DNA from: Bacteroidota bacterium
GTDB taxonomy: Bacteria > Bacteroidota > Bacteroidia > Chitinophagales > LD1
Length of the DNA: 32,806 nucleotides
Assembly (NCBI GenBank): GCA_018267365.1
Contig: JAFDYQ010000045.1
Coordinates: 1 to 32,806 of the forward strand
Reading direction: 5' to 3'
Shown here: positions 1 through 9,130 of the stretch, in pieces
Layout: the number at the start of each line of letters is the position of its first letter
Numbering within the stretch: position 1 is the stretch's first letter
Position numbers and translations under genes: made by a program
Notes under the pieces: model-generated
What the model was told of the DNA's origin: nothing
What the model saw: the letters and a program-made list of their open reading frames with translations, nothing else
Databases searched by the model: none

Positions 1-49
1 TTTGAATTCATTATATAAGTCAACTTTTGTGTCAACTTATTTCAGGACG
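1..49 (+). mobile_element. End of an IS3-like element (partial)
   Basis: Positions 30-49 read TGTCAACTTATTTCAGGACG. This matches, at 19 of 20 positions, the reverse complement of 32136-32155, which sits at the end of a degraded IS3-type transposase. By that comparison the element's interior lies to the left, outside the window, and its outer edge is near 49. The inner 29 bases do not match the inner flank of the right-hand copy, so this is a related element or the other end rather than the same sequence. No coding can be assigned in the bases present. Confidence 0.5.
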
Positions 50-69
50 GAACATCCGACACATAAAAA

Positions 70-90
70 AAGGGACCCGATGGATCCCTT
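70..90 (-). terminator. Intrinsic terminator downstream of porV
   Basis: Read on the minus strand, AAGGGATCC pairs with GGGTCCCTT around an ATC triloop (9 bp, one G-U pair). The stem is followed by a run of at least five T. It lies about 20 bp past the porV stop codon and fits a Rho-independent terminator for the porU-porV strand. Confidence 0.75.
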
Positions 91-112
91 CTGTATATTT
101 TCTTTTTTGAGC

Positions 113-1483
113 TTATTGCTGACCGTTGCCTAGTGGGTTTGGCTCACTCTTTTCCTGCTCCTGAGGGCCGCCTCCGGGATTATCTCCCTTACCTTTCTTC
201 AATGGATTAGAAGATGGCGGAGGCAACTGCCTACCAGCAGGAGTCGGTGTCACGTTATCTGCGGGAGCTTCGTCCACCGCCTTTTTCTGACCTCCCTTCA
301 TAAACTCAAAAGTGAGTGAGAAGCTGAAGGTATTGTCCAGCGGGTTACGCTGGTTGGAGGTAGGTACCAGGTACGACATGTGGAGTGTAGCCACGTTGTA
401 CTTGATAGTAGCGCCTACAGTCAGGAATTTGCGATTGCCCTTAGTAGGGTGCTCATAAAAGTAACCTATACGGAGGCCAAACATTTTCTTGTAAAAGTAC
501 TCTGCTCCTATGCCCATAGAGATGGAGTGCAGCTCCTCTGTAGCGCCCCCGGGCGCGTCGTAAAAGGAGGAGATCACACCTGAGATCACACCTTGATTTT
601 TGTAGGTAGTGCTCGGCTTATTAGTGCCACTCGCAGAGTCATAGACATATTGTGGTGTAGGTACCAGCAGTTTATTGACGTCCAGATAGGCACCTACGGT
701 ATGCTTATCCTCTCTATCCAGATGTACCTTGTAGCCGAAGCCGATACCGAGATTAGCCGGGAGGAAGTCTTTCACTACATTTGAAGTATATGACATTTTG
801 CTACCCAGATTGGTGATAGCCATACCCCAGAGCAGCTCATGGCTGACATTGCCGCCCTTCTTATTTTCAAAGTGCTTGTCTACCATCACCGTAATATCTG
901 CTGCGCCGGCTATGCCCGGCTTATTGCCCGGTATCACAGTGCCCGCATTAGGAGCGATGTTTGAATAGATAAAGCGGAGCGTAGCACCCACAGCTGCTAT
1001 ATCTCCAAAGCGGCGGGAGTAGCCGGCATCTACGAATAGCTCATTTGGGTGTACCTGTATGGTATTATTGCCCACCTCATCTGTATATTGAATCTGACCC
1101 AGAGAGAAATAACGGAGGGACATGTGTACTGTCTGCACCTTTTTGATACGGTAGTAGCCGGTCAGGTTGGCCAGGTAGATATCTCCCACCAGGGACTTCA
1201 GCCACGGGGTAAAGGAGAGGCCCACGCCAAAGTCCTTGTCTATAAAGGCCATCTTGGCACCATTGAGCTGGGCTCCGTTGGCATCCGGGCTGATAGCTAT
1301 ACCCACATCGCCCATACCACCGGAGCGTGTATCACCTACTATGCGCAGGAAGGGCACGGCTGTAGTGATCGTATTCACCTTATTGGCCAGCTCTGCGCGG
1401 GTCACTGTGCTCTGTGCAAAAGCACAAACACTACCCGCTATCGATAGTACCACCAAAAGACATTTCTTTCCGTTAAACTGCAT
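113..1483 (-). CDS. porV: Type IX secretion system outer membrane protein PorV (LptO)
   Basis: The 456-residue product begins with a signal peptide (basic MQFNGKK, hydrophobic core, AFAQ cleavage region near residue 24). It continues as a beta-rich outer-membrane protein of the PorV/PorQ family, with recognisable segments such as GGMGDVGIAISPDANG (residues about 55-70) and repeated aromatic-ended strands typical of FadL-like barrels. PorV is known as the shuttle that carries cargo from the translocon to the PorU sortase. The adjacent upstream gene on the same strand is porU, the usual partnership. The C-terminal 60 residues or so are Pro/Gly/Asn-rich and low complexity, probably a periplasmic or surface tail outside the barrel. 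A candidate Bacteroidota promoter lies at 1551-1582 and a terminator follows at 70-90. Confidence 0.9.
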   Translation of the reverse strand: MQFNGKKCLLVVLSIAGSVCAFAQSTVTRAELANKVNTITTAVPFLRIVGDTRSGGMGDVGIAISPDANGAQLNGAKMAFIDKDFGVGLSFTPWLKSLVGDIYLANLTGYYRIKKVQTVHMSLRYFSLGQIQYTDEVGNNTIQVHPNELFVDAGYSRRFGDIAAVGATLRFIYSNIAPNAGTVIPGNKPGIAGAADITVMVDKHFENKKGGNVSHELLWGMAITNLGSKMSYTSNVVKDFLPANLGIGFGYKVHLDREDKHTVGAYLDVNKLLVPTPQYVYDSASGTNKPSTTYKNQGVISGVISSFYDAPGGATEELHSISMGIGAEYFYKKMFGLRIGYFYEHPTKGNRKFLTVGATIKYNVATLHMSYLVPTSNQRNPLDNTFSFSLTFEFMKGGQKKAVDEAPADNVTPTPAGRQLPPPSSNPLKKGKGDNPGGGPQEQEKSEPNPLGNGQQ

Positions 1484-1550
1484 TTGTTATTCTTATTGTG
1501 ATCGAATACTTAGAGGTAGATGTGCTTCATGCATTGGTAATGGTGGACGG

Positions 1551-1582
1551 CAAATCTAACCTTTTGACCCTTCTTTGCCAAG
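1551..1582 (-). promoter_or_regulatory. Candidate Bacteroidota-type promoter for porV
   Basis: On the minus strand the -7 element TAGATTTG (1558-1551) matches TAnnTTTG exactly. CTTG (1582-1579) lies 20 nt upstream, close to the TTTG -33 element. This would give porV a 5' leader of about 60 nt. It suggests that porV can be transcribed independently of porU. The call is by consensus only. Confidence 0.5.
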
Positions 1583-1657
1583 TTATACCTTGCTTTTATT
1601 GTAAGGTACAAATAGGCTGTGTCTGAGGTATATACGCTATCCCGGCAGTAAATAATG

Positions 1658-4600
1658 CTATCTGAGCACTACGAGCTTCTGAAACTGGTCTGCTGTATTG
1701 CCTTGCTGGTCTTTTACGTGGATTTTATATATATAAACGCCTTTGCCTATTTTATCTCCATAGTCATCGAGACCGTCCCAGTGCAGGTCGTCTACGCGGT
1801 AGCCGCTGGCTACCACATCTTCCTGTATCGTTTTTACTATATGACCGGATACGGAGTATATCTGCACTTGTATCTTTAGTTCCTGACCAGGTCGGTTGTG
1901 CTCAAACATAAATTCGGTGTGAGTGGTGAACGGGTTAGGATAGTTATATACATGCTTGAGGGCCAGCTTGGCAGAGGCCTCTACGATAAACTCTGTATTG
2001 TCTTCGGCTGAGTTATTGAGGATATCCCAGGCTTTTACCTTCAGCGTATGTGGCCCGTCAGACAGGCTGGAGAAAGGGTAGCTCACACTGCCGCGGCGGA
2101 AATTATTCAATGCGGTCTGATAGTAGTCATTCAATACGACAGGGTTTTTGCTATCGGCATCGAGCACAGCCGTCAGGTCATGGCCCAGGCCATTGCCGGT
2201 AGTATTGATGCCGCTGGTATCCCAGAGCTCAGCCAGTAGCTTAGGATTGGGGTCTGTGATACCACCATAGACAAACTTTTCATCATTCATGTACAGTTTG
2301 ATCTTAGGGCCGTCTTTGTCAGACAGCAACGTATCGGCAGAGCCGCCTATCACAATGTCATTCTGATAGCCATTGGCGTCAGTCACAGTATTGGTAGCAT
2401 AGTAGCTGATGCGGCCATCACCTATGGCATAGTTGATATCCTTAGGTACGATAAAGGAAAAACTGAATGCACCGTTCACCACACTACATTGCCCCTTGAA
2501 GATGCTGTTCTTGTAGGTGTTATAGATCTTTAGCGGATAGGTAGGATCGTTTTGCAGAGTCTTGAAGGTAGTGAGCTTGTCAAAGACCAATGGGAAGCAA
2601 GTACCATTGAAGGAGGTCATCCTGTTGTTGGACGCATCACGCACCTCACCGGATATAGTTACATATTTCAGCGCCTTCAGCGTATCGTGCGGCTGTGCTA
2701 CCGGTACATTGTCTACTGCCGTAGTGACTACATTGTACTCCGGATAGTCCAGCGTCATGGCGGGGTCTCCCAGCAGCACAAACTCGCGGGTATTGACAGT
2801 GTAGCCGGGTGTATTGTGTATCACTATATTTTTGGTCTCCATCATAGCCTCTCCTACAGTGGGCCTGCGGCCGTGGTAGGTGGTAAACAAAAACGGGAAC
2901 ATGGCCTCCTGGAGTGCGCTATTGGGGTCCTGGTATACGGGGCGTACCGTAGTGACCATGGCTATAGCACCTCCCTGGCCGTTGGTCATGAGGTACTCGC
3001 CGGCTGTCTTCTTGCTCGGATCATCGAATCGGCTAAAGTCGCAAGTGGCGGTCACGAAGAGCGGCAGCTTCTCTTTATTTTGCAGGTTCTGGATATCACT
3101 CATGTTGAATATCCGTGCATTAGCCCAGTTATTGACACCACCATGGCCTGTATAGCTGATGACCAGCGTACCTGTATTGATACGGTTGAGTATAGCTGTA
3201 TTGACCTCGGGAAACCTGAACCCACCCGGCGTAGAGATACGCTGGTAAGCATCGCAGATGATCTTGTCTACGTTGTAGGCCGGGAAGTTGAGCCGGACGA
3301 TCTCGCCCAGTTTATTGGCCTCCTCTTCAAATGCGTAGACCCCGCCCCATGGCTCATCTCCTACGAAGCTCACCACATTGCGCCAGGAGGCCAGTGAGGT
3401 AGCGGACTTATAGAGTTTGATTTTATTGACCATATCCTGTGCCTCAGTAGCATCAGCTGCCGGCAGGCGGCCTATCGCGATGTCTACCAGCTGGCCGGCA
3501 TCATTCATATCCCCGCCCTCCGTAGCGTCCAGGCAGCCAAAGTAGTCATCAGTCACATAGGAGTTCAGGATATTGTCAGACACGAGGCTCTCGTAGGTAG
3601 GAAACTTATTGTTATTGTCTGCCGTCCGATCCTTCGGGTCAAAGGATCCATCGCCCATCAGCAGCAGGTATTGTGGCAGCTTGGTAGAGTCGCTACCGGC
3701 CTTGTCATATACCATGCGTACAAAGTCGCGTATGGCAGATATGTCATGCTTGCCGCTGCCAAATTCATTATACACTTGCATCAGTGTCACTATCTTTACA
3801 GACAGATGGTCTCTCTGGCTGTGAAAGGCAGCCAGGTCACCGGAGGCGGTGAGCATATCATCAGGGGTGATGATGATCATATTAGGCTGGCCTATGGCGT
3901 GGAGATTCTGATTAGCCACCGTCGCTACCGGTATAGGAGTGATAAAGCTGCCATTCACATCTACGGCCACAAACTCGCGCAGGGTAGGGGTATTGGCTAC
4001 ATAGCTGCCGCCACTGCCGGCTATATCCTGTATGGAGCTGATGTCTGTCACATCCCACACATGCATACCCGACGTAGCACCGGCTATGGTAAACTGTGTG
4101 GGCCCGCTGCCTACTGAGGCCAGGCTACGAAATGGCATATAATTGCCGGTAAAGGTCAGGGCACGGGTAGCATTTATTGTCACGTTGTGTATATAGCCAA
4201 ACGAGTTGCCATTGCCATCAGGATTGCTAAAGGTGTAGGTCAGGTCAAAGCCGGAGGAAGAGGGCGTAAATGATCCGGTGAGGGGCCTGGAGAAGACATC
4301 ATCGCCGCCATCTACATGATATGCGTCGGGGTAATCTGAGACAGAGATACCGCTGATGCTGTGAGTCAGAATGGTCTGCCCGCCTGCCGACACGCGTATG
4401 GTAGAGGCATATGCCGAGCTGGCGGCTGCAAAGGAGTATACCCGCACCGGTGCGGAGGTCACGATGTTGGGCATATTAAAATTCACCGTGACGGTAGGGC
4501 TGAGCGTACTCATCCGGTCTCCGAGCCAGAGCTTGCCGGTATTCAGCAGGTTGTACTTGTCTATCTGATGAGCGGCATAGTCATCAAACTGTGTGATGGT

Positions 4601-5506
4601 GCGCACTGCACCAGCTGCCGAGGTGGTGGTGATCCTTTTGCCCGTACCCTTGTCAGGAGTGATAAAATAGAAGTTGCTGTCGGCATACAGATTTTTCGTA
4701 AAAGCAAAGCGGTGCTGGGCCGTATCGTAGCTCCAGCTATCAGGTCCCTGGCCATAGAAAAGTATATAGTCACCCTGGTCTACTTTGTTATTGCCATTAT
4801 TGTCAGCTATGTAGGTAGGATTTTCCTGTAGATCGTCCGGTCGTGCAGTAGCATTGAGGTCAGGCACCATGCCGCCTCCGTTGCCATAGACAGCTATAGA
4901 TGAGAAATTGGTATTGGCTAGGTCAAAACCGCATTTATTCTTCAGAAAGTCGTAGTCCAGCTTATATACGCCGGTGCCGGTCACGGCTACTTTGTACCAT
5001 GTACCGGAGCTCAGGGCTGAGTTGCTGGCATAGGCCAGGGAGCTTCTGAGCTGTGGCGTGGGAGTCACGGACAGGTTGATCGTAAATTTTGTAAGCTTTT
5101 CCACCTTGCCCGTGAGAGGATTTTTGCGCAGCGGCACTAGAGATATTTCTGCGTATGTTCGCTTTTTAAAGATGCCCGTAGAGGCTGTGACAGTCACCGA
5201 GGTCGGTATGTTGTCAGCTTTGACATCGGGGTTGGTTATCGTTTCATATACTTCATTGGATAGTGTGGCGGCCACCCGGCCCGGCGCAGCCATGGCTATA
5301 TTGGTAGTATATACAGGCACGAAATTATTGCGCTCGCTGCCACCGCCTCCGGCAAAGTAGGGCATGACGATCTTTGCCCCACGGGCGGTGGTGTATGTCC
5401 TGTAGGTCGTATCCCACTGGATAGTGCGGTCTGAACTCTGGGCGGCTGCCTTTATTTGCAGTATTATTGCTGCAGACAGGAGTACTATATGGATTCGAGA
5501 TAACAT
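1658..5506 (-). CDS. porU: Type IX secretion system sortase PorU (C25 cysteine peptidase family)
   Basis: A protein of about 1282 residues. The start at 5506 is preferred over the in-frame ATG at 5530 because MLSRIHIVLLSAAIILQIKA then opens directly as a signal peptide ending AAAQ. The gingipain-type C25 domain occupies the middle: the catalytic His is in TGHGG (codon 3143-3145, residue 788) and the catalytic Cys is in TATCDFSRFDD (codon 3041-3043, residue 822). The N-terminal third is beta-rich. The last ~95 residues form a FlgD-like/Ig-fold sorting-type domain (YPNPF, then GLDDYGDKIGKGVYIYKI). PorU is known to remove the C-terminal signal of cargo and attach it to A-LPS at the cell surface. 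Its length fits the family (about 1100-1300). It is divergent from the PorP/SprF gene with only 68 bp between starts. Confidence 0.93.
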   Translation of the reverse strand: MLSRIHIVLLSAAIILQIKAAAQSSDRTIQWDTTYRTYTTARGAKIVMPYFAGGGGSERNNFVPVYTTNIAMAAPGRVAATLSNEVYETITNPDVKADNIPTSVTVTASTGIFKKRTYAEISLVPLRKNPLTGKVEKLTKFTINLSVTPTPQLRSSLAYASNSALSSGTWYKVAVTGTGVYKLDYDFLKNKCGFDLANTNFSSIAVYGNGGGMVPDLNATARPDDLQENPTYIADNNGNNKVDQGDYILFYGQGPDSWSYDTAQHRFAFTKNLYADSNFYFITPDKGTGKRITTTSAAGAVRTITQFDDYAAHQIDKYNLLNTGKLWLGDRMSTLSPTVTVNFNMPNIVTSAPVRVYSFAAASSAYASTIRVSAGGQTILTHSISGISVSDYPDAYHVDGGDDVFSRPLTGSFTPSSSGFDLTYTFSNPDGNGNSFGYIHNVTINATRALTFTGNYMPFRSLASVGSGPTQFTIAGATSGMHVWDVTDISSIQDIAGSGGSYVANTPTLREFVAVDVNGSFITPIPVATVANQNLHAIGQPNMIIITPDDMLTASGDLAAFHSQRDHLSVKIVTLMQVYNEFGSGKHDISAIRDFVRMVYDKAGSDSTKLPQYLLLMGDGSFDPKDRTADNNNKFPTYESLVSDNILNSYVTDDYFGCLDATEGGDMNDAGQLVDIAIGRLPAADATEAQDMVNKIKLYKSATSLASWRNVVSFVGDEPWGGVYAFEEEANKLGEIVRLNFPAYNVDKIICDAYQRISTPGGFRFPEVNTAILNRINTGTLVISYTGHGGVNNWANARIFNMSDIQNLQNKEKLPLFVTATCDFSRFDDPSKKTAGEYLMTNGQGGAIAMVTTVRPVYQDPNSALQEAMFPFLFTTYHGRRPTVGEAMMETKNIVIHNTPGYTVNTREFVLLGDPAMTLDYPEYNVVTTAVDNVPVAQPHDTLKALKYVTISGEVRDASNNRMTSFNGTCFPLVFDKLTTFKTLQNDPTYPLKIYNTYKNSIFKGQCSVVNGAFSFSFIVPKDINYAIGDGRISYYATNTVTDANGYQNDIVIGGSADTLLSDKDGPKIKLYMNDEKFVYGGITDPNPKLLAELWDTSGINTTGNGLGHDLTAVLDADSKNPVVLNDYYQTALNNFRRGSVSYPFSSLSDGPHTLKVKAWDILNNSAEDNTEFIVEASAKLALKHVYNYPNPFTTHTEFMFEHNRPGQELKIQVQIYSVSGHIVKTIQEDVVASGYRVDDLHWDGLDDYGDKIGKGVYIYKIHVKDQQGNTADQFQKLVVLR

Positions 5507-5574
5507 TTTGGTACGTTTGTCGTTTGTCATTTGTATTTTCGGTCCGCTAAAAACGACGTGCCTGTTTTTTTATT

Positions 5575-6642
5575 ATGATCAGTTCTAAAATCAAAAATTT
5601 TTTCTGCGGACAGGCGCAATTTATCTCATTTTTCCTGATTCTCACGGGTATATCAGCATATACAGACGGACAGGCGGTAGAAATGTCTCAGTACTGGTCT
5701 GCCCCTCTGCATATCAATCCTGCACTGGCCGGTATCTCCTATGGCCCCCGGGCCTCGGTGAGCTACCGCAATCAGTGGCCCAGCCTGGGAGATGGTTTCA
5801 ACGGTGGCTTTGTGACCTATATGGCCGGGGTAGACGGCTATATACAGAAGGCACATAGCGGCATAGGCCTGCTCTATACGGGCGACTATATAGCCAATGG
5901 TATACTGGCCAGCAATAAACTGACACTATCGTATGCCTTTCAGGTCAAACTATCCAAGAAAGCCGGTATGCGTATCGGTCTGGAGGGATCATTCATAGAG
6001 CAGCATGTCAGGTGGGACCAGCTGCAGTTTTATGATATGATCAACCCGTATACGGGCTTCACAGATGCCAACCTCAACCAGAATCCGACCAACGAAGTGA
6101 TACCCAACAGCCTGAGTACCATACATGGGGACATGGGCGCGGGGATCTTATTCTTTTCTGACAAGATCTATGGTGGCTTTGCCATACGCAACCTGCTGCA
6201 GCCCAATCAATCCTTCTACAGCGGGAGCAGTGGCCAGGCACCATTCCGTATGGTAGCTCATATGGGATCTAACTTTGATATCAAGCACCGGCGCAACTAC
6301 AAGTACAATATTTTCGTATCACCTAACGTTCTAGTAGCAAATCAGGGCAATGATATCCAGTTCAACGCCGGCCTGATGGCAGGTGTGAGCCTGGTGTACT
6401 TTGGGAGTTGGTTCCGGTACGCCTTTCGCAACCCTGATGCGCTGATACTGGTAGTGGGCATCAAGAAAGGGAAGTTCCGTTTTGGCTACAGCTATGATAT
6501 CACGGTATCACGGCTCACGGGCCGCACGGGTGGCAGCCACGAGCTTTCGCTCGTTTTCAACTGGTCCGGGAATGACGACAATTCGCTCCACCCGAAGATC
6601 AATAAAAACTACATTGAGTGTCCTGAAATTTTAAAATTTTAA
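5575..6642 (+). CDS. PorP/SprF family type IX secretion membrane protein
   Basis: A 355-residue protein with an N-terminal hydrophobic signal (about residues 12-32). The family signature region follows directly: MSQYWSAPLHINPALAGI, then the FNGGFVTYMAGVDGY region with GIGLLYTGDYIANG. The rest is amphipathic beta-strand material expected of an outer-membrane barrel. PorP/SprF proteins belong to the type IX system and several paralogues usually occur per genome, each often paired with a particular cargo or adhesin. Because of that I leave the symbol blank. It is divergent from porU and 58 bp upstream of gldJ on the same strand. A separate gldJ promoter is possible. Confidence 0.88.
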   Translation: MISSKIKNFFCGQAQFISFFLILTGISAYTDGQAVEMSQYWSAPLHINPALAGISYGPRASVSYRNQWPSLGDGFNGGFVTYMAGVDGYIQKAHSGIGLLYTGDYIANGILASNKLTLSYAFQVKLSKKAGMRIGLEGSFIEQHVRWDQLQFYDMINPYTGFTDANLNQNPTNEVIPNSLSTIHGDMGAGILFFSDKIYGGFAIRNLLQPNQSFYSGSSGQAPFRMVAHMGSNFDIKHRRNYKYNIFVSPNVLVANQGNDIQFNAGLMAGVSLVYFGSWFRYAFRNPDALILVVGIKKGKFRFGYSYDITVSRLTGRTGGSHELSLVFNWSGNDDNSLHPKINKNYIECPEILKF

Positions 6643-6666
6643 TTGTTCGGAATTTTTTTATTTTAG
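6637..6666 (+). promoter_or_regulatory. Weak candidate promoter for gldJ
   Basis: TATTTTAG at 6659-6666 matches the Bacteroidota -7 element TAnnTTTG with one mismatch, and TTTT at 6637-6640 is 18 nt upstream in the -33 position. The region is a very AT-rich gap between the PorP/SprF stop and gldJ. Read-through from the upstream gene is equally possible. Confidence 0.3.
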
Positions 6667-6700
6667 CAAACTCTTAAACATTAACTCTGAAAAATCAGCG

Positions 6701-8200
6701 ATGAGAATCAATTTCACAAAATTTTGTGCATTGGCTGCCCTGCCGGTTATGTTTGGCGTGGCATCCTGCAGCAAGCCGACCTCATCCGTGACGGGCTGGG
6801 AGTATAATAACTCCAAGAACGGCGGCTTTGAGGTGAGGGACTACAAGGGGCAGGAGACAGGTCCTGGTCTGGTGTATGTACAGGGTGGTACATTTGTGAT
6901 GGGTAATACCGAGACGGATGTGCTATTTGAGTACCATGCCACACCACGTCGCGCTACAGTCAGCTCGTACTACATGGACGAGACCGAGGTGGCCAACGTA
7001 CACTACAGGGAGTATATCTACTGGATGAACCGTGTATTTGGTACAGACTTCCCGGAGGTAGTGAAAAAGGCGATGCCAGATACGCTGGTATGGAGAGATG
7101 AGCTGGCCTACAATGAGCCATATGTAGAATACTACTTCCGCCACCCGGCTTACAACTACTATCCGGTAGTAGGTGTATCCTGGCTGCAGGCTACTGACTT
7201 TGCCCGCTGGAGGACAGACCGGGTGAATGAGCGTATCCTGATCACCAAGGGGGTACTCGCTGAGAACCCATCTCAGGTAGGCAACGATAACTTTAATACA
7301 GAAGCCTATCTGCTGGGCCAGTACGAAGGCTCTGCGGGCAAGCGCCCTATCAAGGATCTCAATCCTAGCGGCAACGGTACCCGTAAGGCAACATTTGAAG
7401 ATGGTATCATGCTGCCGGCCTACCGCCTCCCCACAGAGGCTGAGTGGGAGTATGCAGCCCTTGCCCTGATAGGCAACCAGCCTGCAGCAGGCGAAGAGCG
7501 TGTCACCGACCGCCGTATCTATCCATGGAATGGTACCTCTACCCGCTATCCTAAGGCTGGTATGTGGCAGGGTACTTTCCTCGCTAACTTCAAGCGCGGA
7601 CGTGGTGACAATATGGGTGTAGCAGGCAAGCTGAATGACAACGCTGATATCACAGCGCCTGTCAAATCATATATGCCAAACGACTTTGGCCTGTACAATA
7701 TGGCCGGCAACGTAAATGAGTGGGTACTCGACGTATACCGTCCTATGACCTCTGTAGATGCTAATGACTTCCGCTCATACCGTGGTAATGAATTTCAGAC
7801 TAAGGTGGTAGATGCAGAAGGCAAGCCTGTAGAAAAGGATAGCCTGGGCCGCATACAGTACCGCCTCGTGACCAAGGAGGAAGCAGCTAACCGCCGCAAC
7901 TACCGTACAGGTGACGTGAGGAACTATGTAGACGGGGATGAGGTATCTCAGGTAGACTACAAGTTTGGCCAGTCGTCTCTGATCAACGATGAGTCACGGG
8001 TATACAAGGGTGGCTCGTGGAAGGACCGCGCGTACTACCTCTCACCAGGTACACGCCGCTATCTGGATCAGGCGCTGGCTACCGATGACCTCGGCTTCCG
8101 CTGTGCTATGGACCGCGTAGGATCTCCATCCGGCAATAAGCAGAAGGGAGGCAATAACTTCAAAGAAAAAGGCAAGAGAAAGTTCCCTAAGGGCACCTGA
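6701..8200 (+). CDS. gldJ: Gliding motility lipoprotein GldJ
   Basis: A 499-residue lipoprotein: a signal peptide with lipobox VASC places the acylated Cys at residue 23. The body is a formylglycine-generating-enzyme/sulfatase-modifying-factor fold: the entry FVMGNTE, then YYMDETEVAN, YRLPTEAEWEY (residues 241-251), NMAGNVNEW (333-341), YKGGSW (435-440) and LGFRC near 465. GldJ and GldK share this fold. The early TGWEYNNSKNGG segment and the location beside porU/porV point to GldJ. In Flavobacterium GldJ is needed for gliding and for stability of the GldK-containing ring. The C-terminus is strongly basic (KEKGKRKFPKGT). A long terminator follows immediately, so this is the end of the transcription unit. 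In flavobacteria gldJ is, from memory, next to murF; here murF is 22 kb away. Confidence 0.93.
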   Translation: MRINFTKFCALAALPVMFGVASCSKPTSSVTGWEYNNSKNGGFEVRDYKGQETGPGLVYVQGGTFVMGNTETDVLFEYHATPRRATVSSYYMDETEVANVHYREYIYWMNRVFGTDFPEVVKKAMPDTLVWRDELAYNEPYVEYYFRHPAYNYYPVVGVSWLQATDFARWRTDRVNERILITKGVLAENPSQVGNDNFNTEAYLLGQYEGSAGKRPIKDLNPSGNGTRKATFEDGIMLPAYRLPTEAEWEYAALALIGNQPAAGEERVTDRRIYPWNGTSTRYPKAGMWQGTFLANFKRGRGDNMGVAGKLNDNADITAPVKSYMPNDFGLYNMAGNVNEWVLDVYRPMTSVDANDFRSYRGNEFQTKVVDAEGKPVEKDSLGRIQYRLVTKEEAANRRNYRTGDVRNYVDGDEVSQVDYKFGQSSLINDESRVYKGGSWKDRAYYLSPGTRRYLDQALATDDLGFRCAMDRVGSPSGNKQKGGNNFKEKGKRKFPKGT

Positions 8201-8207
8201 TCATAAA

Positions 8208-8247
8208 AACACTAAAAACCCCGGCTATCCCCGGGGTTTTTAGTGTT
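8208..8247. terminator. Strong bidirectional intrinsic terminator after gldJ
   Basis: AACACTAAAAACCCCGG (8208-8224) is perfectly complementary to 8231-8247, giving a 17 bp stem with a 6 nt loop. The stem carries A5 and T5 tracts, so it can terminate transcription in either direction. It separates gldJ from the decayed gene on the opposite strand. Confidence 0.85.
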
Positions 8248-8254
8248 TACATAC

Positions 8255-8850
8255 TGTTCCAGGTTTTGTGCTACCCACCTGTAATTTACCATCCACCTCC
8301 AGCACATTGGCTCCGCCACCACTGCCTTATCCTGGATGTATTATCAGATTTCCTTTGGTCGGGCCACTACCTCCTCCAGCCGGGCCAAAGTCATCGTAAA
8401 TGATGTGTCTTTGGTGACCGCTATTATCAAGGAAGCCGATCTGATTGCCCCAGCCATCTGATGGCATTACCGGTACCTTTGCATTGCCGGTCACGTTGGC
8501 ATCTCCATTCACATCCAGCATATGGCTGGCGTAGTGGTACCGATACCGACCTTGCCATCAGCTTTGATAAAGAGCGACTGGTTTCCACCATTGGTCACAG
8601 CAGATAATAATGGAGCCTTATTGCCAGAGGGATCGCTAAGATATAATCGCGCTGTTACAGTGCTGTAAATGACCGCACCTATTGATACTTCTCCCTTATA
8701 ATCTATACCTAGTGCGGGAGATTGCAGCCAGTACCATTACTCTTATTGGTATAGGTACTAAATAAAGGTAGAGTGCTGGTATTGTCGATATCTACAATAC
8801 AGAAATGTGTACCAGCCGGGAAGAATGGAACCGGAGTAATGCATATTTAA
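8255..8850 (-). pseudogene. Decayed tail-fibre/S74-like repeat surface protein
   Basis: Reading the minus strand in pieces gives IDNTSTLPLFSTYTNKS, then a shift near 8725 into LQSPALGIDYKGEVSIGAV, continuing in one frame to FIKADGKVGIGTTTP. A second shift of one base near 8525 leads to SHMLDVNGDANVTGN, which runs to a stop at 8327-8329. Coding-like sequence then resumes as GGGANVLEVDGKLQVGST. The pattern GIGTTxPxxxLDVxGxxxxxG is typical of Bacteroidota surface or secreted proteins with phage tail-fibre/Peptidase S74-like repeats. Two frameshifts, an internal stop, and no start or chaperone domain mark it as a remnant. Sequencing error cannot be excluded for a single shift, but three lesions make decay more likely. 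Confidence 0.65.
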
Positions 8851-9130
8851 TTTATAATCAAAAATTTAGATTTCATATGCAGCTAAAAAACTAAGTGACT
8901 ATAACAGCCATAGCGATACCGAATGATAGTAAGGGCCTTGTAGTCGGAAAACTTGGAGGGGCAGATTATGGAAATAGAATAGATTCCTCCTAACTCCGGA
9001 ATGACAAAGCCGGAACAGGAGAATAGAACAGGCCGTCCATAAGGACCTTGTAGTCGAAAAACATGCTCTAATAGCATGCGAGCGTCGGGTATAGAAGCGG
9101 ATACCTGACCGAAGGGTACACGTCCAGAGA
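8851..9130. other. Intergenic stretch with a direct repeat and small hairpins, no gene recognised
   Basis: Two 22 bp copies, 8931-8952 and 9041-9062, match at 20 positions (AAGGRCCTTGTAGTCGRAAA core) and are spaced 110 bp apart. Between them CTCCT...CCGG pairs with CCGG...AGGAG (8986-9020 region). After the second copy CATGCT-CTAAT-AGCATG forms a perfect 6 bp hairpin. Open frames here are short and have no recognisable content. It may be structured RNA, a mobile-element scar, or more of the decayed gene. Confidence 0.4.

Noticed and set aside
2552..3397. 281-codon plus-strand frame inside porU
   Set aside because: It covers the antisense of the PorU catalytic domain and has no family features.
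8883..9077. 64-codon minus-strand frame in the 8851-9130 gap
   Set aside because: It has no recognisable domain, signal or ribosome-binding site, and it spans both repeat copies as non-coding-looking sequence.
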